A DNA stretch of 64,000 nucleotides from Protopterus annectens (GCF_019279795.1 NC_056727.1:1204533222-1204597221), one strand, 5' to 3'; shown: positions 32,437 through 45,820, numbered from the stretch's first letter. Program-made: numbers and translations. Notes: generated from the sequence alone by a model not told the origin.

Positions 32437-32868
32437 TCATAATTTGGCTATGGTGCAAGAGAATAGTGCTTCACCAGCAGAGTTATTGGCTTTAGTGATC
32501 TGCAAGTGATTTTTGTTGCTGGATCTTAGTGGTCTGGTGGTAAGATAGGGTTGGAGTAGATTCTGGAGGGATGGGACATTTAGTGGATGGTTTACTAATT
32601 TGTGGGCGAGTGAGATTTGATACCATTGAAGGAGGTGAGGGAGTTCAAGCCAGCCCAGTTCAGCAAGTGAGAGACAGTGGTGACTACGGTAGGATGCCCC
32701 TGTGGCGAATTTGGCAATTTTGTTGTAGCAGGTCTCTAGCTTGTTTAGATTGCATTGCCTTAAGTTGGTATATATTAGAGAGGCATAAAGTAGGGTGGAG
32801 ATAAGGTGGGAATTCACTATTGAAATCTTTGCTGCTTTGGTGAGAAGATGCTTATTTCTGTATAACAC
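32437..32868 (-). pseudogene. L2-like LINE RT C-terminal domain
   Basis: The frame of 143 residues starts MLYRNKHLLTKAAKISIVNS, passes CYNKIAKFATGASYRSHHC and ELGWLELPHLLQWYQ, and breaks before the usual Cys-rich end. It matches the family B C-terminal region found at 1803-2528 and 4523-5269. Confidence 0.8.
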
Positions 32869-32944
32869 TCCTAGTTTTTTGTGGACTTTTTTATGGTCAT
32901 GGATATGTGAATGTCAAATTTTAGTTTATTGTCTATTTCCACTC

Positions 32945-34244
32945 CTAGCAATTTGGTATGTTCAGTTGGGTATATACTGGTGTTGACTTTTGCTGTGATG
33001 TTAAAGTGAGAGTGTTTTGAGTATGTTTGGTGGGTTGGAAGATGAGTAGTTTAGTTTTGATTGGGCTGAGTACTAATTGGGCATCGGATAACCACGTTTC
33101 AACAGAGGAAAAGGCTTCCTGTGTGACTTTTTGCAGTTTGGGTAGGGACTGGGCTGAGCAGATGATGATCGTATTGTATGTGTGTGCCATGTGTGGTGGC
33201 AGAGGCTAGATTATTTGTGAAAACAGAGAAGAGTAGGGGTCCAATGATGGATCCTTGGGGAACCCCTATGGAGACAGGTAGTTGGGGAGACATGTCATTC
33301 TGCCATACAATGGATTGTTGGTGGTCAGACAGGTAACTCTGAAACCAGCTGGTGACTGACTATGAGAAGGATAGGTTATTGAGGACAGAGATAAGTTGTT
33401 TGTGTGGGACCATGTCAAATGCTTTAGATAGGTCTAGGAAAGTAGCAGAGGAGAGATAGCCATTGTTTTTATGCTGAAGCATAGTGTTAGTAAAGGAGAG
33501 TAAGGCAGTGGTGGTGCTATGGTTTGGTCGGAAACCATGCTGAGTATTGGAAAGGAGGTTGTTAGTAAGGAGGTAGTCTGAGACCTGAGAGTGTATGCAT
33601 CTCTCTAGTATTTTGGAGAGTGGAGAGAGAATAGCTATGGGGTGGTAATTGGTTAGTTCTGTGGAGGGTCCGCCTTTGTGGAGGGCAATTATATGTGATA
33701 CTTTCCACAGCATGGGAACATAACTTTCTGACAGAGATCGGTTAATCAAGATGGATACTGGGTAGGCCAGAGCATCAGCTGCTATTTGTAGGTATTCACT
33801 TGGGAGGTTGTCTGCTGCTAATTTGGTGGGTTTAAGTTTAGTTAAGAGTTTTTTTATGTTGGAGGTAGGTATAGGAGAAAAAGAGAAGGCAGTGGGGAGT
33901 TTAGTAATTGAAAGTGTGGGTTGGAGGGGAGGGGGGTTGTGTTGTTTAACTAGTGATAGTATGGTTTATGTGAAGTGTGTGTTGAATGAGGTAGCAATAT
34001 TTTCTGAGAAGTGAGGGATGTTAGGAGGAGGGGTACTGACTTTACCTGGTTGGAGGATGGAGTTTATGGAGGACCAGAATTGTTTGGGGCTGTGTTCGGA
34101 GGAGTCTAGGGTAGACTGGTAGTATTGGAATTTGTCCTGTTTTATTAGCTTTGTGACTCTATTGCCTAGTTCTAGGAATTTCTGTCTAGTTGAGGGGGTC
34201 TTGGTTTTGCACCAGTGCTCCCTGGCTTTATCCCTGTTTTTCAT
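32945..34244 (-). pseudogene. L2-like LINE reverse transcriptase in four broken frames
   Basis: In order on the minus strand, 33966-34244 is the linker (REHWCKTKTPSTRQKFLELG). Next, 33360-33749 holds fingers (HIIALHKGGPSTELTNYHPI), NTQHGFRPNHSTTTALLSF and motif A DLSKAFDMVPH. The frame 33099-33293 holds motif B VSIGVPQGSIIGPLLF, and 32945-33190 follows motif C (TIIICSAQSL, then WLSDAQLVLSPIKTKLLIF). The YADD box falls at the break between the last two frames, so its state is unclear. Confidence 0.8.
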
Positions 34245-34301
34245 TTCTGACTTAGTGGTTTTCTGTAGCCATGGGAAGGGTTGTGCTTTGATTCTGGAAA
34301 G

Positions 34302-35717
34302 TCATATGGGGGCATGGTAATTAAGGATGCTCAGGAAGGTAGCATTAAAAACTTCACCTGCATCATCAAGACTGAGGTACTTTAGAGGACGCCAGTTACA
34401 TTCTTTGAGGGATGAGATGAATGTCAGTGGGTTAAAGTTTATTTTTTTACATATCTGATGGTAGACGACAGGTTTAGCTTGGTATAGGTATTTTTTCAGT
34501 AGGAATGTTGGGGAGTGATCACTGAGGCTATCTGATAAGCAGCCTGTTATATATGACTGGGGGCTCTTACTGACTAGTATCCAATCCAGGGTAGTGTGCT
34601 TGCTGGAGTTTTTATTTATCCTGGTTGACGACTGGACTAGTTGGGTGAAGCCATGAAGGTTTACATGATGGGTTGGATGGTTGCCAGAACAAGATTGCCA
34701 GTCAATATTGAAATCACCTAAAATTATAGTTTCTTGGGGGAGATGGTGGGTAGACCAGCTGAGGAGGTTTTCTAGTGGATGGATGTTTTGGCCAGGTGGG
34801 AAGTAGCATCCAATTATGTTGATGGTTTTGTTTTGGTTTATTTTGAGGTTGGTATATATTATTTCTTCATTGTCTATTTGTGGAGCTGATGATTTTAAGA
34901 TCTGGATGTTTAGATGCTGTTTAAATATTATAGCTACACTGCCTCCTTTCTTGTTTAGCCAGTCTACTCTTAGTATGCCATAACCTGTAGGGAGTATTTG
35001 CTCACTGGTAATGTGAGGTTTTAGCCAGGTTTCTGTCAGGATGACTATATCTGGGGAGTACAAGTCTATGGTGGCATGGAGGTCATGGACTTTGTTGGAT
35101 ATACTTCTAATATTTAGGCTTAGTAGAAGGAAGTCATTTGGCTTTCTATTGTCTGTAATATGGGAGAAGTTGTGGTTTCTAGTCTGATTATGAGGATTGG
35201 GGTTGGAGATGGTAGGGCCAGGGTTGGGGTGGATGTCTCCACTTAGGGCTAGTTTTGATATGCATGAGATTATTAGTTTTCTCAGTTTTTGAATGTGTTT
35301 GTTTATAAGGGAAACTTTATGGTTGTCCTGTTTGGGTAATAGGTATGGTGGGAGGGTTACTATGTTAAGTTGTAGGGATGCTTTATGTTTGAGTAATATA
35401 GTTGGTAGAATATGTGGGGGGTGCATAGGGATGGTTCTTGAGCTGGTGGGAGGGGAGCTGAGTGAGGGTGAGACATGAGTGGTGGTGTGAGTAGTAGTAC
35501 AGTGGTAGTGGTTGAGTGCAGGAATGATAGAGCTTTGGTAGGATGTAAGATATGCAAGGAGAGTGCATGCAGTGAGCATAGGTAAGGTATGCTTGTACAT
35601 GTTAGTTGAGGAGGTGTGATAGTAGTGGGAAGATGGAGGAGGTAGTGTTGGGTTAGCGCTGTGGTTGGCTACTGGAAAGATGGGAGGGGTTTGTGAGTGT
35701 AATAAAGGTGGGACCAC
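34302..35717 (-). CDS. L2-like LINE N-terminal region with 2A-like motif and complete APE endonuclease (471 aa)
   Basis: Residues 1-150 are Ser/Thr/Pro/His-rich, with a basic stretch at about 130-148. Residues 160-168 read GDIHPNPGP, a 2A-like ending (35214-35237). The endonuclease follows: LLSLNIRSISNKVHDL, DIVILTETWLKP (catalytic Glu), YGILRVDWLNKKGGSVAI, IIGCYFPPGQN, ILGDFNIDWQ (catalytic Asp and Asn), TLDWILVS and SDSLSDHSPTF (catalytic His). All usual endonuclease motifs are present. The frame ends inside the linker to the RT. The Met at 35717 is the first in frame, but the true translation start is not established. Confidence 0.85.
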   Translation of the reverse strand: MVPPLLHSQTPPIFPVANHSANPTLPPPSSHYYHTSSTNMYKHTLPMLTACTLLAYLTSYQSSIIPALNHYHCTTTHTTTHVSPSLSSPPTSSRTIPMHPPHILPTILLKHKASLQLNIVTLPPYLLPKQDNHKVSLINKHIQKLRKLIISCISKLALSGDIHPNPGPTISNPNPHNQTRNHNFSHITDNRKPNDFLLLSLNIRSISNKVHDLHATIDLYSPDIVILTETWLKPHITSEQILPTGYGILRVDWLNKKGGSVAIIFKQHLNIQILKSSAPQIDNEEIIYTNLKINQNKTINIIGCYFPPGQNIHPLENLLSWSTHHLPQETIILGDFNIDWQSCSGNHPTHHVNLHGFTQLVQSSTRINKNSSKHTTLDWILVSKSPQSYITGCLSDSLSDHSPTFLLKKYLYQAKPVVYHQICKKINFNPLTFISSLKECNWRPLKYLSLDDAGEVFNATFLSILNYHAPI

Positions 35718-35800
35718 TGGGGGCGGTAGGTAATAGGGGGCAGGGTGGGGAGCAAAGCTGGTAGAGACCCTGTTAGTTGCTCTTATGAGGGGACTGGAAA

Positions 35801-36744
35801 CAATCAGGTAACAGAGTTAATTGATGAATTAACATATGATAGTGACAAGGGTGATTGTAGTTTTAAAAAATGGTGCCTTCCACAGGTAATATGTATTAAC
35901 TTTGGGATTGTCTTAAGGTAATAAACAGGGAAGGGGTAGGGGAGAACAAGGGTGTGAGCAGGTAGTTCTTTGTACTGCTGCTAATGAGCCAAAGCAAAGA
36001 CAAGTTAGTGTTTGAGAAACAATCACAATTGACCAAGGACTGCTCTGAAACTGTAAGCCATTTCTTAACCATTTCTCAGGTGGAAAAACAGGATAACCTT
36101 GTATCAGTAGGCCACTGTGGTCTCAGTTTAAATTAACAAACACACAGTATTTATCAGATTATGGATACTATCTGCTAACAGAAGGGAATAAGAGAGAAAG
36201 TGGAAGATGAGTGTGTGTGTGTGTGTGGGAGGGGGGCTGCTTGCAAGCCAAAGCAGAGTGCTCTCCAGGGGAAAATGAATATTGACTCAAACAGGTAGAC
36301 ACATACTCAAAGTTAACTTTAGTTGTTTGCAGACAGTTCAGACCCGGACTGCGCTTTTCTTATAAGAATGATAAAGATATATTTCACTAATCTTACCAGA
36401 ACTTCTCCCATAGCCATGTCATTCAGGTTTATTCCAAATCACAAATCTGGATATACAGAATCTTCATGTTTTTAATGAATACATAATAAATGTAACTCAA
36501 TTACTCTCCAGTACATTTTGGTTCTGATCAACTTGTCCACTTTCTAACTTAGTGAAATTCAACATATTTTGCTCAAGTAGTGAAAGGGACAATTTTTCTT
36601 AGAAATCAGTGATCCTGATATAATCAGATGATTTATTGAATAGTAACAATAGCGGGAGCTGAGCTTCTGAAGCTAATGCATCTGCAGTTATTGATAGTGT
36701 TATCAAACAAAGGAACTGTAATGTATGAGAGGGCAGGGAAGGAT
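35801..36744. other. No recognised gene
   Basis: Mixed sequence with a GT run at about 36212-36226. No motif-bearing frame is visible up to the minisatellite. Confidence 0.35.
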
Positions 36745-38615
36745 CTTATAATGTACTATAGGAGTGCAATCAGATGTGCTCATGTTATAATGTGCAATAG
36801 AAGTGCAATCAGATGTGCTCATGTTATAATGTGCAATAGGAGTGCAATCAGATGTGTACATGTTATAATGTACAATAGGAGTACAATCAGATTTGCTCAT
36901 GTTATAATGTACAATAGGAGTCCAATTTGATATGCACATGTTATATTGTACTAGGGAAGTCCAATCAGATGTGCTTATGTTATAATGTACAGTAGGAGTC
37001 CAATCAGATCTGCTTATGTTATAAATGTACAATAGGAGTGCAATCAGATGTGCACATTTTATAGGGTCTATATTAGAACATCAAAGTTTTAAAACTTCGA
37101 ATGTTCTAATATTGACCCCTATTCAGTGAACGCTGACAATATCGAACATGCAGAACAGCAAATTTTTTTTCCCAGGGAACAATTTGCTGTTCCGACACAC
37201 ATACACACAACACAAGCACACCGAACAAAGAGCAATCCACACACATACACTTAAAATCCTACATCTAGCCCTACACTAAACTATACATACACTAATATCT
37301 ATCCACTGACCTTAACCCAAACTCTAACCCTAAGATCCGTCACTATCGCACACTCACCTCACCCACGCCCTAACCCTAACTCACCTACCCCACCCTAACC
37401 CTCACATCCACACAATCGCACACTTACCTGACCTGTGCCCTAACCCTAACTCACCTAACCCGCACCCTAACCCTCATGTCCACATAATCGCACACTTACC
37501 TGATCCCGATCCATAACTTTCCACCGCAGTGCTGAAAATAGCAAAGCCACAGAAACGGCCAACCAAATTCCTTCCCTAGGAAGAAATTCGGTGTTCTGCA
37601 GCTTCGCTATTTTCAGCGTTCGCTGAATAGGGGTTGATATTGGAACATTTGAAGTTTTAAAACTTCGATGTTCTAATATAGACCCCATTTTATAATGTAC
37701 AACAGGAGTGCAATCTGATATCCTCATGTTGTAATATACAATAGGAATGCAATCAGATATGTTCATCTATAATGTATAATAGGAGTCCAATCAGATGTGT
37801 ACATGTTATAATGTACAGTAGGAGTGCAATCAGATGTGCTCGTGTTATAATGTACAATAGGAGTGCAATCAGAACTGCTTATGTTATAATGTACGATAGG
37901 AGTCCAATCAGATCTGCTCATGTTATAATGTACAATACAAGTGCAATCAGATATGCTCATGTTGTAATATACAATAGGAGTGCAATCAGATGTACTCATG
38001 TTATAATATACAACAGCAGTGCAATTAGATGTGCTCATGTTATAATGTACCATAGGAGTGCAATCAGATGTGCTCATGTTATAATGTGCAATAGGAGTCT
38101 AGTCAGATGTGCTCATGTTATAATGTACTAGAGGAGTCCAGTCAGATGTGCATGTTATAATGTACTAGGAAAGTCCAATCAGATGTGGTTATGTTATAAC
38201 ATACTAGGGAAGTCCAATCAGATGTGCTCATGTTATAATGTACTACAGGAGTCCAGCCAGATGTGCATGTTATAATGTACTAGGAAAGTCCAATCAGATA
38301 TGCTTATGTTATAATGTAGTAGAGGAGTCCAGTCAGATATCCACAATATAATGTACTAGGAAAGTCCAATCAGATGTGCTCAAGTTATAATGCACTAGGA
38401 AGTCCAATCAGATGTGAACGTTATAATTTACTAGGGAAGTCCAACCAGATGTGTGTATGTTATAATATACTGGGGGAGTCCAATCAGATGTGTGCATGTT
38501 ATAATGTACTATAGGAGTCCAATCAGATGTCCCTATGTTATAATGTACTATAGCAGTCCCATCAGATGTGCTCATGTCATAATGTACTACAGGAGTCCAA
38601 TCAGATGTGTGCCTG
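36745..38615. repeat. 39-bp minisatellite, about 30 copies, split by a foldback element
   Basis: The unit can be written as ATAATGTACAATAGGAGTGC followed by AATCAGATGTGCTCATGTT (39 bp). About 8 units lie at 36745-37063 and about 23-24 at 37686-38615, with point changes and some shorter units (CTAGGAAAGTCCAATC variants) after 38140. Because 39 is a multiple of three, open frames run on both strands: plus, repeats of MYNRSAIRCAHVI; minus, repeats of YNMSTSDCTPIVH. These are products of the repeat length and not evidence of genes. The unit is not a known telomere or centromere motif. Confidence 0.95.
37064..37685. mobile_element. Foldback element 2 (GGGTC-type, core type 2), 622 bp
   Basis: The ends are GGGTCTATATTAGAACAT and its complement, with 9-bp flanking repeats CATTTTATA at 37055-37063 and 37686-37694. 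The first 55 bases form their own hairpin: GGGTCTATATTAGAAC pairs with GTTCTAATATTGACCC, centred on AGTTTTAAAACTT. The last 50 bases do the same. Within this come a second pair of arms around CGAACATGCAGAACAGCAAA / GCTGTTCCGACAC on the left, and the type-2 core with CACCCTAACCCT units. It sits inside the 39-bp minisatellite and is non-coding. Small frames inside it are meaningless. Confidence 0.88.
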
Positions 38616-40020
38616 GACTGGTTCAACAAGATTTTGCTCTGTATATAAATCTAACCATAAGCTAGCAGTAATGCAGGAATAATGGAACTAGAAACATCGC
38701 TATATAATGGGTGGAAGGATCTCTCTACTTACCTGGGGGGGTGCAATGGATTGTTATTTTATATATGTATTAAATATCAAAAGAGACTATAAATCAGATA
38801 ATCAATGCCTAAACAAGAGTAATAACTAGACTGTTGGCTACCTGAAGACACGAAGAACATCCTTGGTCATGCTTTTTTAATCATGCCCTACTATAACAGG
38901 GCCACATGGATTTGTCCAGTATTTGTCATCTAATTTTGACTGTAAACAAGAGCAGTAATAGTAATTTTGCCACTGTGGGCACACCAGTTGTTTGGCACCT
39001 ACAGCCACAACTAGTACCACATGATAGGAAGACTGATTCACAAGTACTGCTGAGAACCACTATCCTTCCTGTCATGAAAGGAGATACTGCCAGCCTAGCT
39101 ATCTGGAAATTTGTAAATAATTGTATGTCATTTGTGAATATCAACAGGATTCATATGCTTGTGTTACAAATGTATTATAACTGTATGTTATGTGTATATC
39201 AAACTGCTGGCACAGAAGTGTGCATTGAAAAGGATTGTAAAGTACTAAGCTTTAAAAATGTATCCACAGTGTATCCTACTGGAACAGAACAGAAATGTGC
39301 ATACACTATTGTAACTGTTTAGATGTATATATTTTAATAATGGAAACTGGAACACAGGAGGTTAATTTCAGAAAAATAGCTGAAAAGTTAAATTACATTA
39401 TGACCACGTAATAAAAGGATATTGTCTTTCTGTTTCAGTTTGTCTTTCTGTTTCAGTGTAGTAACAGACACAATATCTAGCTCTAGAGGTTCTCTGCATT
39501 GTCCTGCACATGTTTTATTATTATGCCTTCCAGCAAGTACCAAGATTTTAGGAAAAGGTCCTCATTTATGTAGTTTCATAGGGAGATGCTAAATGCTACT
39601 AGCTGCATCAGTGGGGTTTTTACCTGGGATAGAGTCAGATGACAAGAAATGATGTCATTCTGCAAGCTACCCCATCAGTAATATATGGGATATTAATTTA
39701 AGAACTCTCAGAGAAAGACTGGGTATTCTGTATTTTGTCTTTGACCTGATAACATCAAGACCCACTCATCACATCTGCTTTGTTGCTCTGTAAGTAAGTT
39801 AACTAGGGTGCAGTAATTCTCTTAGATTCAGTCAGGAATATAGTGAAGTATAATTTAGATGTTTTCTTTATTTATTTGAGACAGTCCTGCAATGTTGTTT
39901 TAAATATTCGCTGTGATTTTGAACTCTGATGTTACTGTAATCATATACTGAGCATTTTCTTGTTCTTTTATTATTTATTATTAAATATATTTAAACCTTT
40001 CATTGTGGCTGATATTTGTG
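38616..40020. other. No recognised gene
   Basis: A 138-codon plus-strand frame at 38906-39322 has no family motif and no codon signature I can defend. A short tandem copy of TCTTTCTGTTTCAGTTTG lies at about 39424-39457. Confidence 0.35.
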
Positions 40021-40125
40021 AGACATATTTATTTATTTATTTATTTACATTTGTTAACCAGGTAGTGTCCGACTAGGTTGAAAAGCCATTTTCAGCGGAG
40101 ACTTGGGGAGAAAAGCTCCCACAAA
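40021..40125 (-). mobile_element. L2-like LINE (family B), 3' end only
   Basis: The plus strand has (TTTA)n at about 40028-40046, then ACATTTGTTAACCAGGTAGT and GGAGACTTGGGGAGAAAAGC. This is the reverse of the family B 3' end seen in the larger copies. The insertion is very short, or its remaining body (to perhaps 40600) is too diverged to read. Confidence 0.75.
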
Positions 40126-42276
<2,151 letters not shown>

Positions 42277-42393
42277 TAGCAAGAGATCCAATGTTTTAGT
42301 GTGACTGGCACAACTGGTGTGGCTGGTCAGAATGACTAATTTATTAATTATTCCTCCTTCTACAAGTTTAGCTCAGTGATTTTGTTCTGCTTT
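42277..42393. repeat. Unclassified dispersed repeat R, copy 1
   Basis: This matches 58971-59088 in the same orientation over about 110 bp. Landmarks are ATCCAATGTTTTAGTGTGAC, GGTCAGAATGACTAATTTAT, TAATTATTCCTC and AAGTTTAGCTCAGTGAT. There is no coding capacity. The family is unknown. Confidence 0.7.
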
Positions 42394-42424
42394 TATTGAT
42401 GCTTCTGTTGAGTACTTGTATTAC

Positions 42425-42695
42425 AGGTTACTGCTTCCCAGATGTGTATATTTACCTTTTAACACTGATTTTAATATGCATTGTTTAGACTGTTTCTTCA
42501 CTCTTGTCATGTTGCCAAGTTCCTTTCAGTTCTTTCCTTGGCAATCCTCATTATTAATCCTATTGTATACCTTTGTGTCATCCTTATTGTATACCTTTGT
42601 GTCATTGGCAAAAGGCATACTTTTCCTACCATATACATGACAATCATTTCAAAAGAGAACAAAAAGGACATGCCCTAAGAATGGAACCTGATGGA
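42425..42695 (-). pseudogene. CR1-group LINE RT fragment (motif B to C)
   Basis: On the minus strand a GFHQVPFLGHV-like trace (usual GVPQGSVLGPV) is followed by PFANDTKVYN, where the family has FADDTKVY, and by ELGNMTRVKKQSKQC. A 24-bp tandem duplication (TTGTATACCTTTGTGTCAT units at about 42563-42607) repeats the DTKVYN motif. It is a third, older CR1-like family, truncated by the L2-like insertion beginning at about 42700. Confidence 0.62.
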
Positions 42696-42699
42696 ATCC

Positions 42700-44372
42700 T
42701 TTTATTATGGCCTTGTTAAGTTTACCAACTTAGTCAACCACCATAGAAACAAGGGTCTGTTCATATCTTCCATATTCTTAGACTTATCAAAATCCTTTGA
42801 CATGGTAAACCACAGTATGCTTCTTGAAACTCTATCTACCCTAGACACATGCACCTCCTCTATATCATGGTTCAATAACTACTTATCAGGCCATCAGCAA
42901 GCAGTTCTATGGTAAGACCAGCTGTTCCCCCCTACTACCAGTATACATAGGAGTCCCGCAAGGGTCCATCCTCAGCCCATTGCTCTTCTCTTTATTTACC
43001 AACCAGCTCTCTACATCCTTACTCATAGCCTCAGTAGTGTAATATGCAGATGACACCACCATTATAACTGCTGCCCCCACCCTAAATGAACTACAAACCC
43101 TAACCCAAACTAACTTTACTCTAGCCGAAACATGTTTTAGTAACATCAAACTTATTCTTAATCCCAAAAAAAAAAAAAAAAAAAACATTCTTTTCAGTCC
43201 TGGTAGATCCCCACCCCCCAAACATTGATTTTACCAGAGACTCCAAAGACAATATTCAAATCACTCCAACCACACACACCAAACTACTAGGTGTAAAAAT
43301 CGACAGTCACCTGAAATTCGACATCCACATAGCATAAACAATCAAGAAAGTAAACAAAAAACTTGGACTCCTCTATAGGAACAGTTTATCACTAAAAATA
43401 CCAAAGCCACCATTGCAAGGACTCATCTCTTAACCATCCTCCTCTATGCTTCCCCTATCTTAACTAATCTCCGCCACACAGAACTGAAGAAAATGGAATT
43501 TTGTTACAACAAGATTGCCAAGTTTGCTACTGAAGCCTCATATAGGTCCCATCACTGTCTCTCCTTTAAGCAGCTCAACTGGCTTAAGCTACATCAACTA
43601 CTGCTACTCAATCAACTCTCAATAGCACACAAGCTCTACTACCGTCTAGATAAAACTCCAGCACTCCAGCATCTAATTCAGCCCCACACTACCACTAGAG
43701 CCTTAACATCTAATAACCAGAACCTCATAACTGTCATCAAATATAAAAAATGATGCTGGCAAATCGCTCTTTGCCTGCACTATAGCCAAAATCTGGAATT
43801 CACTACCAAGTCACATAACCTCTACTTCCTCTACTATCTGATTTAAAAAATTCCTGAAAAATTGGCTTTGCTCATGCTACACCCGAGGTTAAGCAATATG
43901 AATGCACTGTTGCAAGGATTCTGCTAAGGGTCACCAGTTTTTCACTTGAAAGCTTGTTAATCTGTTGATACTTACTTTACAGTACTAATATCTGTCCACT
44001 ATAACACTTGCAAGCATCGTCTGTTCCCTCAACCAAACATCCTACAGTAACAAACTTTATTCTTACCTAATTCTATCCTTAATATCACCTATCCCTAAAC
44101 CTGTATTAATGTTTCAAAAAAAAAAGTTGTTTTCTAATTTGATTTATGTACTTTATGAATTGCCAACTTTTATTGTTTGTTAATTTCCACTTCACTGTAA
44201 TCTGATATGTATGCTATGCTCACTATTCTGCAATGTATTATATTATATTAGATTGTATTGTATTTCTGTGTTTTGTATTTTGGGACTTTCTCCCCAGGCC
44301 TCTGCTGAAAATGGACCTGTGTCCAGTCGGACTTTCCCGATAAACAAATGTAAAATAAAATAAAATAAACCA
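42700..44372 (+). mobile_element. L2-like LINE (family B), 5'-truncated copy
   Basis: The plus strand starts in the RT at GLVKFTNLVNHHRNKGLF and motif A LDLSKSFDMVNH (42691-42915). It has motif B in broken frame at 42945-42985 and YADDTT at 43043-43060 with both Asp codons present. It continues through KLLGVKIDSHLKFDIHI and a C-terminal domain (43493-43753, CYNKIAKFATEASYRSHHC). The 3' end at 44280-44372 has TTTCTCCCCAGGCCTCTGC, GAAAATGGACCTGTGTCCAG and a (TAAAA)n tail. At least five frame breaks are present. Confidence 0.85.
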
Positions 44373-45174
44373 CCCTAAACCATTTTGAGACTGTCTATCA
44401 TATTTTTGTGTGGTCCAGAGATGTTTGCTGATTGCTTCTCTTGTTTCTTTTGTTTTACGTAAATGATAGCCATAGCATGGCCTAGTATGTCTTTGTCTCC
44501 TTCTTTGCTGGACCATTCTGAATCTGTACCTCTGTGTATTGGTTTGGAGAGATTTTAAACCTAAAATTGATGATTTTTCTCTATTTCTATACCAGTTAAG
44601 TAAAAACTATATTGTACTACATTTCATTTTGCAATTTGTGCTGCTGGAACTGCTCTAAAGCATTTAAACTGTAATTGCATTATTTTTTCTTTACTGTGGT
44701 GGAAGAATTTTATTACCCTGTGCCCTAGTCTTGCTGTAATCTTAAACTCATTGTCTGTCCTGATTTCTGCCTCTTATGTTACCTTTACCATGACATTTCC
44801 TCCATATTTTCTTCACTGATGCTGTCAGTAAACACAAAAGTATAATTTTGTGAAGTCATTCTTTTTAAGCGATTTAAATAATTTCACCCCCCCCCCCGTT
44901 GTATTCTATAGATCCAGAATACCGAGTGCCCACCCAGCCAGGGTAAGTTGCTGTGTTGTACTTAGTGGCTCTTGAGTTACCTCCCTTACTATAAATTTGT
45001 CTAACTTTTCCCAGTCTCATCTCATCTGTGCATACCAGTGAGCACTAGATGACAAAACTGGACAGCTCCTTCCCTTACACTGACAAGGCCTGAGTTACCT
45101 GTCTTTCATAACTTCCCTCCTACTTAGTGCACAATGCAATACCTAGACATTTTAACCCCCCTTTTCCATGTTAC
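44373..45174. other. No recognised gene
   Basis: This is AT-rich sequence with a C run at 44888-44898 and no supported frame. Confidence 0.35.
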
Positions 45175-45183
45175 TTTTAAAAT

Positions 45184-45820
45184 GGGTCTATATTGAAAAC
45201 TCAAACGTTTACTTACCTGAACACCTAAATGCTGACATGTCTTCATCGAACCGCAAAAACGTTGATTGTCCTGAAGCGCGAAATCCAAAACATCAATTTG
45301 TCATGGTTGGCCCTTCTGCGGTATAGCTCCGTAAGGTAAGTGTGCGATAGCTATGGACCTTAGGGTTAGGGTGCGGGTTAAGGTAAGTGTATAGATGGTA
45401 ATGTATGTTATATTTAGTGTAGGGTTAGAAGTAGGGTTTTATTAAGTGTATGTGTGTGTGTGGATTATTTAGTTTGTTTGGGTATAGCTTTTTAAGGTAA
45501 GTGTGCAATAGTTACGAACCTTAGGGTTAGGGTGCGGGTTAAGCTAAGTGCATAAATGGTGGTATATGAAAGATTTAGTGTAGGGTTAGAAGTAGGGTTT
45601 AGTTTAGGATTAGAAGTAGGGTTTTGTTTAGTGTATGTATGTGGTTTATTTAGTTTGTTTGTGTAGGTAGCATGTAGCGGACGGTGGGATGTGTGAACTA
45701 TGACATTTTGAGTTTTTGAATTTCATGGCTTAGGGCGTTCGGTGTATTTGCAGTTCGCGGAATATGTGTCGGCGTTTAGGTGTTCGAGTAAGTAAACTTT
45801 CGATATTTTGATATAGACCC
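45184..45820. mobile_element. Foldback element 3 (GGGTC-type, core type 2), 637 bp
   Basis: The left end GGGTCTATATTGAAAACTCA and the right end complement GGGTCTATATCAAAATATCG are inverted repeats. Longer matching arms follow (CGAACACCTAAACGCCGACA on the right, with CTGAACACCTAAATGCTGAC on the left). The flanks are TTTTAAAAT and TTTTAAAAC, an 8-9 bp duplication. The core contains GGACCTTAGGGTTAGGGTGC and is duplicated in tandem with a period of about 155 bp (45337-45490 and 45490-45650), as in element 4. It is non-coding. Confidence 0.85.

Larger units (their letters stand above)
31963..35800 (-). mobile_element. L2-like LINE (family B), longest copy
   Basis: This minus-strand LINE of about 3.8 kb has a 3' end at 31963-32055 (TTTA tail on the plus strand, then the family GGAGCTTTTCTCCCC signature). 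Its C-terminal domain is at 32437-32868, RT pieces lie between 32945 and 34244, and an unbroken N-terminal and endonuclease frame lies at 34302-35717. It is the only family B copy here with an N-terminus. The RT half is frameshifted several times. The 5' UTR limit is uncertain, near 35720-35820. Confidence 0.88.

Noticed and set aside
37330-37480. CCCTAACCCTAA-like motifs as interstitial telomere sequence
   Set aside because: Only one to two units occur at a time, always within the same foldback core and separated by other sequence, so they belong to the element.
36745-38615. Regular short repeats resembling a CRISPR array
   Set aside because: Units are contiguous 39-bp repeats without unique spacers, the DNA is vertebrate, and no cas-like genes are present. 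It is a minisatellite.
38906-39322. 138-codon plus-strand ORF
   Set aside because: There is no motif and no repeat partner, and composition is compatible with chance in AT-rich DNA.
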